A stretch of DNA of 64,000 nucleotides, taken from NCBI RefSeq assembly GCF_003309065.1, contig NZ_POAF01000001.1:434001-498000 (forward strand). Reading direction: 5' to 3'. Below, piece by piece: positions 18,856-26,475 of the stretch. Numbering within the stretch: position 1 is the first letter of the stretch; each line of letters opens with the position of its first letter. The stretch comes from Glutamicibacter soli. GTDB lineage: Bacteria; Actinomycetota; Actinomycetes; Actinomycetales; Micrococcaceae. The notes under the pieces are model-generated. The model was given only the letters and a program-made list of their open reading frames with translations. It had not been told where the DNA came from and did not search any database. A program made the position numbers and the translations under genes.

Positions 18856-18903
18856 GTTTTTACTCGTTGGAAAGAACGAAAACGTTCCAACAACAACCAT
18901 TTT

Positions 18904-18976
18904 GCGGACATAGCTCAGCTGGTAGAGCGCAACCTTGCCAAGGTTGAGGTCGCGAGTTCGAACCTCGTTGTCCGCT
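18904..18976 (+). tRNA. tRNA-Gly (GCC)
   Basis: A full cloverleaf folds: acceptor GCGGACA/TGTCCGC, D arm GCTC/GAGC, anticodon stem CAACC/GGTTG with loop TTGCCAA (anticodon GCC) and T-loop TTCGAAC. The acceptor differs at two positions from the three other Gly copies, with the compensating base kept. CCA is not encoded. First gene of the array. Confidence 0.97.
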
Positions 18977-19029
18977 CGCAAAAAGATGCACCGACTAGGT
19001 AAAACTAGTCGCCTGGCTTCGGCCGGATT

Positions 19030-19101
19030 TGGTGGGGTGGCCGAGAGGCGAGGCAGCGGCCTGCAAAGCCGTATACGCGGGTTCGAATCCCGTCCCCACC
19101 T
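19030..19101 (+). tRNA. tRNA-Cys (GCA)
   Basis: The acceptor GGTGGGG/CCCCACC, anticodon loop CTGCAAA (anticodon GCA) and T-loop TTCGAAT fit tRNA-Cys. It is a single copy in the array, and CCA is not encoded. Confidence 0.95.
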
Positions 19102-19127
19102 CGCAATGAAGATTGCTCATCTTTTTT

Positions 19128-19199
19128 GCGCGATTGGCGCAGCGGTAGCGCGCTTCCCTGACACGGAAGAGGTCACTGGTTCGATCCCAGTATCGCGCA
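19128..19199 (+). tRNA. tRNA-Val (GAC), copy 1
   Basis: Acceptor GCGCGAT/ATCGCGC, anticodon stem CTTCC/GGAAG, loop CTGACAC (anticodon GAC), T-loop TTCGATC. It is identical to the copy at 19374-19445. Confidence 0.96.
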
Positions 19200-19245
19200 C
19201 GGAACTCGTAGTCCACCAGATTACGGATTTCATAACTAAATATAT

Positions 19246-19318
19246 GCGGTCATAGCTCAGCTGGTAGAGCGCAACCTTGCCAAGGTTGAGGTCGCGAGTT
19301 CGAACCTCGTTGACCGCT
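19246..19318 (+). tRNA. tRNA-Gly (GCC), copy 2
   Basis: Same body as the first Gly gene but with acceptor GCGGTCA/TGACCGC. It is identical to the copies at 19468 and 19562. Confidence 0.97.
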
Positions 19319-19373
19319 CCAAGAATTCATCGGTAAAATGATAATTCTGTCGGGATTCTTCATTGAATCTTCG

Positions 19374-19445
19374 GCGCGATTGGCGCAGCGGTAGCGCGCT
19401 TCCCTGACACGGAAGAGGTCACTGGTTCGATCCCAGTATCGCGCA
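19374..19445 (+). tRNA. tRNA-Val (GAC), copy 2
   Basis: Same sequence as the Val copy at 19128-19199. The spacer before it differs from that before copy 1, so the duplication is confined to the gene. Confidence 0.96.
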
Positions 19446-19467
19446 CTGGATACAGTTCAGTGTCCAT

Positions 19468-19540
19468 GCGGTCATAGCTCAGCTGGTAGAGCGCAACCTT
19501 GCCAAGGTTGAGGTCGCGAGTTCGAACCTCGTTGACCGCT
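19468..19540 (+). tRNA. tRNA-Gly (GCC), copy 3
   Basis: Identical in sequence to the Gly gene at 19246-19318, with only 22 nt between it and the preceding Val gene. Confidence 0.97.
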
Positions 19541-19561
19541 CCATAACTTCATATAGATCCT

Positions 19562-19634
19562 GCGGTCATAGCTCAGCTGGTAGAGCGCAACCTTGCCAAG
19601 GTTGAGGTCGCGAGTTCGAACCTCGTTGACCGCT
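19562..19634 (+). tRNA. tRNA-Gly (GCC), copy 4
   Basis: Identical to copies 2 and 3 and 21 nt after copy 3. It is the last gene of the array, directly before a terminator. Confidence 0.97.
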
Positions 19635-19640
19635 CCGAAA

Positions 19641-19682
19641 AACTTGGGACCCACACATCAGTGTGGGTCCCAAGTTTCTTTC
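19641..19682 (+). terminator. Intrinsic terminator of the tRNA array
   Basis: A 16-bp stem (AACTTGGGACCCACAC and its complement) with loop ATCA is followed by a T-rich TTTCTTTCTC. It begins 6 nt after the last tRNA. Confidence 0.92.
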
Positions 19683-19851
19683 TCAGCTAAAACTGTTAGT
19701 AGTTTCCTGCTCAGCGGGCACTTCCGTGGCTTCGATCTGGCCCTGAAACATATTTGTTCGCCGTGTGAACTACCCAACGCGAAGGCTGCACCCTATGATG
19801 GGACGCAGGAGTTGAGGGCAAGAGGCCCTCCGTGTTGAAGGGAGGTGTCCA

Positions 19852-20070
19852 TTGGCAGGTTTTAACGAGCTAAAGGGCAAGGTCGAAGGACTGGCACTGA
19901 AAGCCGGAGAATTCGCGAGCCAGAACTCTGACAAGATTTCAGACGGCATCGACAAGGCCGGGGACTTCATCGACCGCAAGACCGGCGGCAAGTACGCCGA
20001 CAAAGTCGATGGCGTTCAGGATGGAGCCAAGAACTTCCTGGGCAACCTCGGAAACAAGGATCAGGCCTAA
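19852..20070 (+). CDS. Rv0909/MT0933-family putative antitoxin
   Basis: The 72-residue acidic, helical protein MAGFNELKGKVEGLALKAGE... with repeated G-D/K-A heptad-like spacing matches the MT0933 antitoxin family of Actinobacteria. It has no membrane segment. The TTG start follows a strong GGGAGG. Rv0909 in Mycobacterium has a partner toxin gene, but none is found here: the neighbours are tRNAs and a BenE transporter. It may be an orphan, or its role may differ from that of an antitoxin. Confidence 0.75.
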   Translation: MAGFNELKGKVEGLALKAGEFASQNSDKISDGIDKAGDFIDRKTGGKYADKVDGVQDGAKNFLGNLGNKDQA

Positions 20071-20111
20071 CGTCCAGTCGTTAGAGCTTTGGCCTTACCC
20101 TAGGCACGTAG

Positions 20112-20142
20112 GAAAGCGCCACCCCAGCGGGTGGCGCTTTTC
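20112..20142 (+). terminator. Intrinsic terminator after the MT0933-family gene
   Basis: AAAGCGCCACC and GGTGGCGCTTT form an 11-bp stem followed by TTC; the arms are A- and T-flanked, so it could act in both directions. Confidence 0.88.
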
Positions 20143-20241
20143 TACGTTTCCGGGCAGGTTGCCCGCTCCTGCCGATCCCACATCTTGGTCACCGGATCGC
20201 CGCAATTTCCCACCCGGCTCGCGAACCGATAGAAACTAAGC

Positions 20242-21432
20242 ATGCAAAGCAACATCATCAGCCGTCCGCGTCTGCCGCGCGAAGCCGTGCTCGCCGGGTT
20301 CATCACCACCATGGTCGGGTTCACGTCGTCTTTCGCAGTGGTCATCACCGGGCTGCTGCAGGCGGGAGCAAGCCCCTCACAGGCATCCTCCGGCCTGCTC
20401 GCGCTGACTTTCCTAGTGGGAGTAGCCTCTCTGGTACTGTCCCTGAAGCACCGGCTGCCGATCACCGTTGCCTGGTCCACACCGGGCGCGGCGCTGCTGG
20501 CAAGCCTGGCTGCGGGCAGTTTCAGTTTCGCCGAATCCGTCGGCGCATTCATTATCAGCGGCGTGCTGATCATGCTCACCGGGCTCATCCCGGTGCTGCA
20601 CCGGCTGCTGACTTCGATTCCCGTGCCGATCGCCCAGGGAATGCTGGCCGGCGTGCTGATTCCGCTGTGCCTCAAGCCCTTCACCGCGCTGGGCAGCATC
20701 CCGGTGGCGGCGGTGCTGATCCTGGCGGTGTTCCTGGCGGGGCTGCGTTTCCTGCCGCGTTATGCGGTGGCCCTGAGCATGCTCGGCGCTGTGGGGTGCG
20801 GACTGTTCTCGATCGGCGCTTCCCATTCCTGGGCGCAGATCGAGGTGCTTCCGACGCTGGAATTCGTGGCGCCGGAGTTTTCCTGGCAGGCGGTGGCGAG
20901 CATCAGCCTGCCGCTGTTCATCGTGACCATGGCCTCGCAGAACATCCCGGGCGTGGCAGTGATGTCGTCCTTCGGGTTCCGCACCCCGTGGCGTTCGAGC
21001 ATGCTGTCCACCGGGTTCGGGAGCGCCGCCGGCGCCTTCTTCGGCGGCCATGCGATTAATCTGGCGGCGATTTCCGCCGCCCTGTCCGCCGGCGAGTCCG
21101 GTGGCAAGGATCCCGGGCAGCGGTGGAAGGCCTCGGCCTCCTCCGGGGTGTTCTACCTGGTGTTCGCGCTGGGATCGGCGCTGGTCGCCTCGCTGGCGAC
21201 GCTCTCCCCCGCCGGGTTGTTCGAGGCCGCTGCGGGCCTGGCCCTGCTGGCGACCTTGGCCAATGCGATGCTCGGGGCCATGAAGGAGCCTCGCTGGCAG
21301 CTCAGCGCCCTGGCCACGATGCTCGTGGCCGCGGCGAACGTGACGCTGTTCGGTATCGGCGGGGCGTTCTGGGCGTTGGTGATCGGCCTGTTAATACACG
21401 TCATCGCCGAGCAGGTGACTGCCCGGCGATGA
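20242..21432 (+). CDS. benE: BenE-family benzoate/H+ symporter-like transporter
   Basis: The 396-residue protein has about 11-12 membrane helices and BenE features: GFITTMVGFTSSFAVVITGL at the N-terminus, TVAWSTPGAALLAS and the hallmark TMASQNIPGVAVM near residue 235. E. coli and Acinetobacter BenE are linked to benzoate uptake. No benzoate-catabolic gene is nearby, so the actual substrate is unknown. A -10-like GATAGA ends 8 nt before the ATG and there is no Shine-Dalgarno sequence, so the message may be leaderless. It converges on zapE with a 21-bp gap. Confidence 0.87.
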   Translation: MQSNIISRPRLPREAVLAGFITTMVGFTSSFAVVITGLLQAGASPSQASSGLLALTFLVGVASLVLSLKHRLPITVAWSTPGAALLASLAAGSFSFAESVGAFIISGVLIMLTGLIPVLHRLLTSIPVPIAQGMLAGVLIPLCLKPFTALGSIPVAAVLILAVFLAGLRFLPRYAVALSMLGAVGCGLFSIGASHSWAQIEVLPTLEFVAPEFSWQAVASISLPLFIVTMASQNIPGVAVMSSFGFRTPWRSSMLSTGFGSAAGAFFGGHAINLAAISAALSAGESGGKDPGQRWKASASSGVFYLVFALGSALVASLATLSPAGLFEAAAGLALLATLANAMLGAMKEPRWQLSALATMLVAAANVTLFGIGGAFWALVIGLLIHVIAEQVTARR

Positions 21433-21453
21433 GCTGGAAGTGCGGGGCGCGGT

Positions 21454-22494
21454 TTAGAGCGCCGCTTCGCCGATCTGGCCTTCGCGGGCCAGCGCGGTGA
21501 GGCGCGAGACAGCGCGGAAGTACTTCTTCTGGTAGCCGCCGGCCATCATTTCCGGGGTGAACAGCTCGCTGAACGGCTTGCCCGAGGCAACGATCGGCAC
21601 ATCCTTGTCGTAGAGGCGGTCGGCGAGCACCACGAAGCGCAGCGCGATGGCCTGGTCCGTGATGGTGTCGACGTTGTGCAGCACCAGCACGTCGGTTTCC
21701 GAGAGCAGCTGCCGGTAGCGCGAGGGGTGGACCTTGGACAGGTGGGCCACCAGGTCCGCGAAGTTGTCCACGGCCAGGGTCTTATCCGGGTAGCGTTCGG
21801 CGGCGAAGGATTCGATGGCGGAGTCCTCCAGCGGCTGCGGGGCTTCGGGCAGGCCGCGGTGGCGGAAGTCCTCGCCCTCCACGCGGTGCACGTCGAACTG
21901 CTCGGAGAGGGTCTTGATTTCGCGCTGGAAGTCCACCGCGGCGAAGCGGCCCTCGCCCAGCGCGCCGGGCAGGGTGTTGGAGGTCGCGGCAAGCTTCACC
22001 CCGGCGTCGGACAGCTCGCGCATGAGGCGGGACATCAGCACGGTGTCCCCCGGGTCGTCAAGCTCGAATTCGTCGATGCAGACCAGCGAGTACTGGCTGA
22101 GCACGTCGACTGTCTGGCGGAAGGACAGCGCGCCGACCAGGTTGGTGTACTCCACGAAGGTGCCGAAGGCCTTGCGGCCGGGAGCGGCGTGCCACAGCGA
22201 GGCGAGCAGGTGGGTCTTGCCCACGCCGAAGCCGCCGTCGAGGTAGATGCCGTTCTTGGTTGCCTTCTTCTTCCCGAACAGCTTGCCCAGGAAGGAGCCC
22301 GAGGAGCTCTTGCCCACCGATTCGGCGAAGCTGGTGAGCTTGTGGACCGCCTCGGTCTGCGAAGGCTGGTTCGGGTCCGGGCGGTAGGTATTGAAGGACA
22401 CCTCACCGAAGCGGTATGACGGATGGAATCCGGCGAGCAGCTCGTCGATCGACAGCTGCGGGATGGTTTCGCTCAGGTGGGTGATCGTCGCCAT
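21454..22494 (-). CDS. zapE: ZapE/AFG1-like P-loop ATPase
   Basis: The 346-residue ATPase has Walker A GGFGVGKTH (about residue 107), Walker B VCIDEFELDD and sensor region AATSNTLPG. This is the AFG1/ZapE family; E. coli ZapE affects Z-ring stability and the mitochondrial AFG1 assists protein turnover. The actinobacterial role is not established. The start ATG 22494 (MATITHLSETIPQLS) is chosen, since the in-frame extension to 22608 is low-complexity and antisense-like. It is divergent from the sulfurtransferase gene. Confidence 0.9.
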   Translation of the reverse strand: MATITHLSETIPQLSIDELLAGFHPSYRFGEVSFNTYRPDPNQPSQTEAVHKLTSFAESVGKSSSGSFLGKLFGKKKATKNGIYLDGGFGVGKTHLLASLWHAAPGRKAFGTFVEYTNLVGALSFRQTVDVLSQYSLVCIDEFELDDPGDTVLMSRLMRELSDAGVKLAATSNTLPGALGEGRFAAVDFQREIKTLSEQFDVHRVEGEDFRHRGLPEAPQPLEDSAIESFAAERYPDKTLAVDNFADLVAHLSKVHPSRYRQLLSETDVLVLHNVDTITDQAIALRFVVLADRLYDKDVPIVASGKPFSELFTPEMMAGGYQKKYFRAVSRLTALAREGQIGEAAL

Positions 22495-22703
22495 GGGCTT
22501 CGGGGATCCTTCGGTTGAATGCGGTGATGTGCGGGCGGCCCGCGGGCGGCCCATCGGCCAGTTTACCTTGAATGACCCGCAGAAACGGTGAAATGTCGCA
22601 CCCCACACAGTGCCGGGGCGCTCGGAGCACTAGGCTAGAAGCAGAGCAAGCGATCGGCGGGGATCTCCCGCCGCCCCGATACCGTCAAGGAACGTGATAG
22701 AAA

Positions 22704-23618
22704 ATGCCTTTGCCCGTTGAGTCCAACGAGAAGTATGCAGCGTATGCCCATCCTGAACGGCTGGTCTCCACGCAGTGGGTCGCGGACAACCTGGGCGCCG
22801 AGAACCTGGTGGTGCTGGAGTCCGACGAGGACATCCTGCTGTACTCCACCGGGCATGTGCCTGGCGCGCTGAAGATCGACTGGCACACAGAGCTGAATGA
22901 CGAGGTCACCCGCGACTACGTCGACGGCGAGGGCTTCGCGGCGCTGATGCAGGCCAAGGGCATAAGCCGCGAGAGCACCGTGGTGATCTACGGCGACAAG
23001 TCGAACTGGTGGGCTGCCTACGCGCTGTGGGTCTTCACCCTGTTCGGCCACGAAGATGTGCGCCTGATGGACGGCGGACGCGACAAGTGGATCGCCGAGG
23101 GCCGCGAGCTGAGCACGCAGAAGCCGGCGGTCTCCCCGTCGCAGTACCCGGTGATCGAGCGTTCGGACGAGGCAATCCGCGCCTTCCTGCCGCAGGTGCT
23201 GGAGCACCTGGGCAACCCGCTGATCGACGTGCGCTCCGCCGAGGAGTACATCGGCGAACGCACCCACATGCCGAACTACCCGGAGGAGGGCGCGCTGCGC
23301 GGCGGGCACATCCCGAGCGCCGCGTCGGTGCCGTGGGCCCGCGCCGCCGCCGAGGACGGCACCTTCCGCTCCCGCGCCGAGCTCGAAGCGATCTACCTGG
23401 ACGAGGCCGGGCTGAAGCCGGGCGACGACGTGGTGGCGTACTGCCGCATCGGCGAACGCTCAAGCCACACCTGGTTCGTGCTCAAGCACCTGCTGGGCTT
23501 CGAGTCCGTGCGCAACTACGACGGCTCGTGGACCGAATGGGGCAACGCCGTGGGCGTGCCGATCGTCCGCGGCGCCGAGCAGGGCGAGGTTCCAGCCAAG
23601 CGCGGGGTGCGCGCATGA
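22704..23618 (+). CDS. sseA: Thiosulfate/3-mercaptopyruvate sulfurtransferase (two rhodanese domains)
   Basis: The 304-residue protein has two rhodanese domains. The N-terminal one (about 15-140) is inactive-type, and the C-terminal one (about 155-290) holds the active-site loop CRIGERSSH with catalytic Cys. CRxGER loops favour thiosulfate over mercaptopyruvate (CGxGxT), so thiosulfate:acceptor sulfur transfer is more likely. It moves sulfane sulfur in the cytosol. sufE follows with an ATGA overlap, suggesting a sulfur-relay pair. AAGGAA is 11 nt before the ATG. Confidence 0.92.
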   Translation: MPLPVESNEKYAAYAHPERLVSTQWVADNLGAENLVVLESDEDILLYSTGHVPGALKIDWHTELNDEVTRDYVDGEGFAALMQAKGISRESTVVIYGDKSNWWAAYALWVFTLFGHEDVRLMDGGRDKWIAEGRELSTQKPAVSPSQYPVIERSDEAIRAFLPQVLEHLGNPLIDVRSAEEYIGERTHMPNYPEEGALRGGHIPSAASVPWARAAAEDGTFRSRAELEAIYLDEAGLKPGDDVVAYCRIGERSSHTWFVLKHLLGFESVRNYDGSWTEWGNAVGVPIVRGAEQGEVPAKRGVRA

Positions 23619-24055
23619 GCACGATTCCCGCAGAACTGGCCGAAATCATCGAGGAATTCACCGAGGTGCCCGAGGCCGACCGCCTGGAGCTGCTGCTGGA
23701 GTACTCCCGCGAGCTGCCCGAGCTGCCCGAGCGCCTGGCCGAGCACCCGGAGCTGTTCGAGCAGGTGGTCGAATGCCAGTCGCCGCTGTTCCTGGTGGTG
23801 GAGGTGTCCGCCGCGGACGCGAACCCGGTGAGCCTGTTCTTCTCCGCTCCTCCCGAGGCGCCGACCACCCGTGGTTTCGCCTCGGTGCTGGCCGCCGGGC
23901 TGGACGGAAAGGACGCCGCCGCGATCCTGGCGGTGCCCGATGACATGCCGCAGCAGCTGGGACTGACCCGCGCGCTCTCGCCGCTGCGCATGCGCGGCAT
24001 GACCGCCATGCTGGGCCGCATCAAGCGCCAGATCGCCGAACAGCTCGCCGCCTAG
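23615..24055 (+). CDS. sufE: SufE family sulfur acceptor
   Basis: The 146-residue protein has the SufE fold signature [14 protein letters not shown], with the sulfur-accepting Cys at about residue 51. SufE takes persulfide from a cysteine desulfurase and delivers it to Fe-S or other sulfur pathways. The neighbouring rhodanese is the likely sulfur donor or partner here, since no sufS is in the window. The ATG overlaps the sulfurtransferase stop by 4 bp. Confidence 0.92.
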   Translation: MSTIPAELAEIIEEFTEVPEADRLELLLEYSRELPELPERLAEHPELFEQVVECQSPLFLVVEVSAADANPVSLFFSAPPEAPTTRGFASVLAAGLDGKDAAAILAVPDDMPQQLGLTRALSPLRMRGMTAMLGRIKRQIAEQLAA

Positions 24056-24094
24056 GCGCGGCGCAACATACCGCGCAGGAAGGTTCAAACGCCC

Positions 24095-24598
24095 GTGGGC
24101 AAGAAGAAACACGCCGCCTCCACCCCGGCCACCGCGGCCCTGGATGCCGCCGGGATCGGCTACGTGGCGCACAGCTACACGCACAGCGACTCGGCAGAAA
24201 GCTACGGCGGAGAAGCGGCCGAGCAGCTCGGGGTTCCCGGCGCCCGGGTGTTCAAGACGCTGATGGTCGCCACCGGCGCCACCGCGGCCCAGGACCTGGC
24301 CGTCGCGGTGGTGCCGGTGGACAGCATGCTGGATCTCAAGGCGGTCGGCGCGGCGCTGGGCACCAAGAAGGTGCAGATGGCCGACAAGGCCGCAGCCCAG
24401 CGGCGCAGCGGCTATGTGCTGGGCGGGATCTCCCCGTTCGGGCAGCGCCAGCACTCCAGCACCGTGATCGACGACAGCGCACTGCAGTTCGAGACGGTGT
24501 TCATCTCCGGCGGGCGCCGCGGCTTCAGCCTGGAGATCGCCCCGCAGGATGCCGCGAAGGCCACCGGCGCCATCTGGGCGTCGATCGCCGCCGGCTAG
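24095..24598 (+). CDS. ybaK: Cys-tRNA(Pro) deacylase, YbaK/EbsC family
   Basis: The 167-residue protein has the YbaK fold: an N-terminal ATAALDAAGIGYVAHSYTHS, then VFKTLMVATG, the conserved KKVQMADKAAAQRRSGYVLGGISPFG and TVFISGGRRGFSLEI. The lysine in VFKTL is catalytic in YbaK. It hydrolyses mischarged Cys-tRNA(Pro). AGGAAGG precedes the GTG start. It is probably co-transcribed with sufE (39-bp gap), a cysteine-linked grouping. Confidence 0.9.
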   Translation: MGKKKHAASTPATAALDAAGIGYVAHSYTHSDSAESYGGEAAEQLGVPGARVFKTLMVATGATAAQDLAVAVVPVDSMLDLKAVGAALGTKKVQMADKAAAQRRSGYVLGGISPFGQRQHSSTVIDDSALQFETVFISGGRRGFSLEIAPQDAAKATGAIWASIAAG

Positions 24599-24619
24599 GC
24601 GGTCCGGCGCGGCGGTCGG

Positions 24620-25843
24620 CTACCTCGCCGTATATGCGTTGATCCGCGCGGCGAGGAAGTCACTGACCGCTTGCGTGAATCCGTCCGGATCCACGTTCGG
24701 CTCCCTGGTATGCCCGGCCAGGGTGAAGGTCTTCAGGCTGACCAGGTCCGGGCGCAGCGCGGCGAGCTTCAGGCTCGGCCCGTTGGGCACGAACTGGTCG
24801 TCCCTGCTATGCATGAGCAGGATCGGGTGGGACAGCTCCTCGGCCCGGTCCACCCAATTCAGCCGCTTCAGGTTCACCGGGGCGGCCTGGCCGGTGATCC
24901 AGCGCCCGGCCTCGTTGGACAGCAGCCACTGGCCGAAGCGCCCGACCGACTGCGGGATCTTGTTCGCCCGCGCCTGGTGGGAGAGCACGTCGACCCAGTT
25001 GATCACCGGGCCTACCAGCATCAGCGAATCCACCCGGTCGGCCAAGTCCGAGCGGTCGGCCATCTGCAGACTGATCGCCCCGCCCATCGACCAGCCCAGC
25101 AAGATGACCTGCCGCGCGCCGCGCGAGGTCGCGAAGTGGACCGCGGCTTCGACATCCAGCCATTCGGTGTCTCCCAGCCCGTAGCGCCCATCGGGGGCGG
25201 TCGGCGCCAGTCCGTCGTTGCGGTAGCTCATCAACAAGGTGCTCACCCCGGCCTTGGCCAGAGCGGGCAGCGCGCGGATGGATTCGGTGCGGCGGGCCCC
25301 GCGCCCGTGCACCCCGATCACCCAGACGTCCTGGTGGCTGGTCCCGGGCACCAGCCAGGCCGGTCCGTCGCCCACGTCGAGGCTGACGCTCACGTCCTCG
25401 GCCTCGAAGCCCAGGTCCGAGGGGTGCTCGTACATCGCCCCGGAGAGGTAGCCGCGCTTAACCCCGTCCAGGGTGCCGCGGTAGACCTGCTCGATCTGCC
25501 GGGCCACGATCTTCGGTTTGCCCGCGACATCCTGCGGAGCCGACAAACGCACCGCGCAGGCATCGAATTCGGCCAGGAAGGTGCACCCGCCGGGTTCGGC
25601 GGTCTCCGCGTCGCGGGCCAGATGCATCCACAATTTGCCCTGCGCGTCGGTAGTGATCTCGCGGATGACCGCGTTCGAGGCGCGCCGCTCCTCCGGGGTG
25701 ACCACGCGCCGGGCGAAGTACCCGGCCAGCGCGGAAACGCTGGCGGCCACCAGCGAACCTGCCGCGACTCCCAGACCGGCGCCGATCAGGGTCGCGGGAA
25801 CTGTCTTGCGTGGTTCGAGCTTGTCGACGATTTTCCGAGCCAT
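24620..25843 (-). CDS. Membrane-anchored alpha/beta hydrolase
   Basis: The 407-residue protein has an N-terminal helix (about residues 17-40) that should anchor it, then a domain of about 100 residues of unknown type, then an alpha/beta hydrolase fold. GVHGRGARR supplies the oxyanion strand, GWSMGG the nucleophile Ser, and the Asp-containing HSRDDQFVPN with GHTREPN the acid and His. The substrate is unknown; the fold resembles serine aminopeptidase/dienelactone hydrolase relatives. The ATG at 25843 is preferred over upstream in-frame codons. It is divergent from msrB. Confidence 0.85.
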   Translation of the reverse strand: MARKIVDKLEPRKTVPATLIGAGLGVAAGSLVAASVSALAGYFARRVVTPEERRASNAVIREITTDAQGKLWMHLARDAETAEPGGCTFLAEFDACAVRLSAPQDVAGKPKIVARQIEQVYRGTLDGVKRGYLSGAMYEHPSDLGFEAEDVSVSLDVGDGPAWLVPGTSHQDVWVIGVHGRGARRTESIRALPALAKAGVSTLLMSYRNDGLAPTAPDGRYGLGDTEWLDVEAAVHFATSRGARQVILLGWSMGGAISLQMADRSDLADRVDSLMLVGPVINWVDVLSHQARANKIPQSVGRFGQWLLSNEAGRWITGQAAPVNLKRLNWVDRAEELSHPILLMHSRDDQFVPNGPSLKLAALRPDLVSLKTFTLAGHTREPNVDPDGFTQAVSDFLAARINAYTAR

Positions 25844-25891
25844 GTTTTCATCTTTGCAGATGGCGTGTTGGGAATCATCACGCCCCGGAGG

Positions 25892-25897
25892 TAGTTT
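25892..25897 (+). promoter_or_regulatory. -10 box of msrB, leaderless type
   Basis: TAGTTT ends 7 nt before the msrB ATG at 25905. A GGAGG lies upstream of this box rather than between it and the start. Confidence 0.4.
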
Positions 25898-25904
25898 CCT
25901 AAGT

Positions 25905-26327
25905 ATGAACGAAAACCAGAACACCGAAGACCGGAACCCCGCCGAGATCGATTGGCGCCAGGTTCTCTCCCCCGAAGAATTCCACGTCCTGCGGCAGGCC
26001 GGCACCGAACGCCCGTTCACCGGCGAATACTGGGACACGACGACCGAGGGCGTGTATTCCTGCCGTGCCTGCGGCTCCGAACTGTTCGCCAGCACCACCA
26101 AGTTCGACGCCGGCTGCGGCTGGCCCTCGTTCTTCGCACCGCTGGCCGAAGACCGCGTCCGCTACATCACCGACGAGTCGATGGGGATGAAGCGCGTGGA
26201 GGTGCGCTGCGCCAACTGCGATTCGCACATGGGCCACGTGTTCGAGGGCGAGGGCTTCGGAACCCCGACCGACCTGCGGTACTGCATGAATTCGCTGAGC
26301 TTGAAGCTGCGCGAAACGCAGGGCTAA
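25905..26327 (+). CDS. msrB: Peptide-methionine (R)-S-oxide reductase
   Basis: The 140-residue enzyme reduces methionine-R-sulfoxide in oxidised proteins. Two CxxC pairs (CRACG and CANCD) bind structural zinc. The fold segments GCGWPSF and SHMGHVFEG are present, and RYCMNS carries the catalytic Cys. The start MNENQNTEDRNP is chosen because the longer in-frame reading overlaps the divergent hydrolase gene. Thioredoxin normally recycles it. Confidence 0.95.
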   Translation: MNENQNTEDRNPAEIDWRQVLSPEEFHVLRQAGTERPFTGEYWDTTTEGVYSCRACGSELFASTTKFDAGCGWPSFFAPLAEDRVRYITDESMGMKRVEVRCANCDSHMGHVFEGEGFGTPTDLRYCMNSLSLKLRETQG

Positions 26328-26363
26328 ACAGTGCTCAGCGTGAAGCGACGCAAGTCACCCCAA

Positions 26364-26382
26364 GAATAAGCATTACTTATTC
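26364..26382. promoter_or_regulatory. Inverted repeat upstream of the DUF6421 gene
   Basis: GAATAAG-CATTA-CTTATTC is a perfect 7-bp inverted repeat with 5-nt spacer, AT-rich against a GC-rich background. It could be a repressor site or a weak terminator of msrB. Confidence 0.35.
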
Positions 26383-26420
26383 ACCGAGGAGTCAGGATTA
26401 CTTTTCCTTTCGATGGGCGT

Positions 26421-26447
26421 AGCGTTCTAGTCAAGCAACTGAACGCT
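26421..26447. promoter_or_regulatory. Second inverted repeat upstream of the DUF6421 gene
   Basis: AGCGTTC and GAACGCT are separated by 13 nt, about 28 nt before the ATG. Together with the repeat at 26364 this makes the short leader unusually structured. Confidence 0.35.
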
Positions 26448-26475
26448 GCCCTACCGAAGAAGAAGGTGTATCTCA

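Noticed and set aside
17860-18981. A longer version of the PD-(D/E)XK protein starting at 18981
   Set aside because: The extension reads through the tRNA-Gly gene and its promoter; the ATG at 18711 begins the recognisable protein.
18935-19255. Short reading frames across the tRNA genes
   Set aside because: They translate tRNA sequence and spacers and have no ribosome sites.
18904-19634. Regular repeats that could suggest a CRISPR array
   Set aside because: Each repeat folds into a full tRNA cloverleaf with a sensible anticodon; the spacers are short and irregular.
17860-19634. Genomic island inserted at the tRNA array
   Set aside because: No integrase, no direct-repeat tRNA fragment as an att site, and flanking genes are ordinary chromosomal ones.
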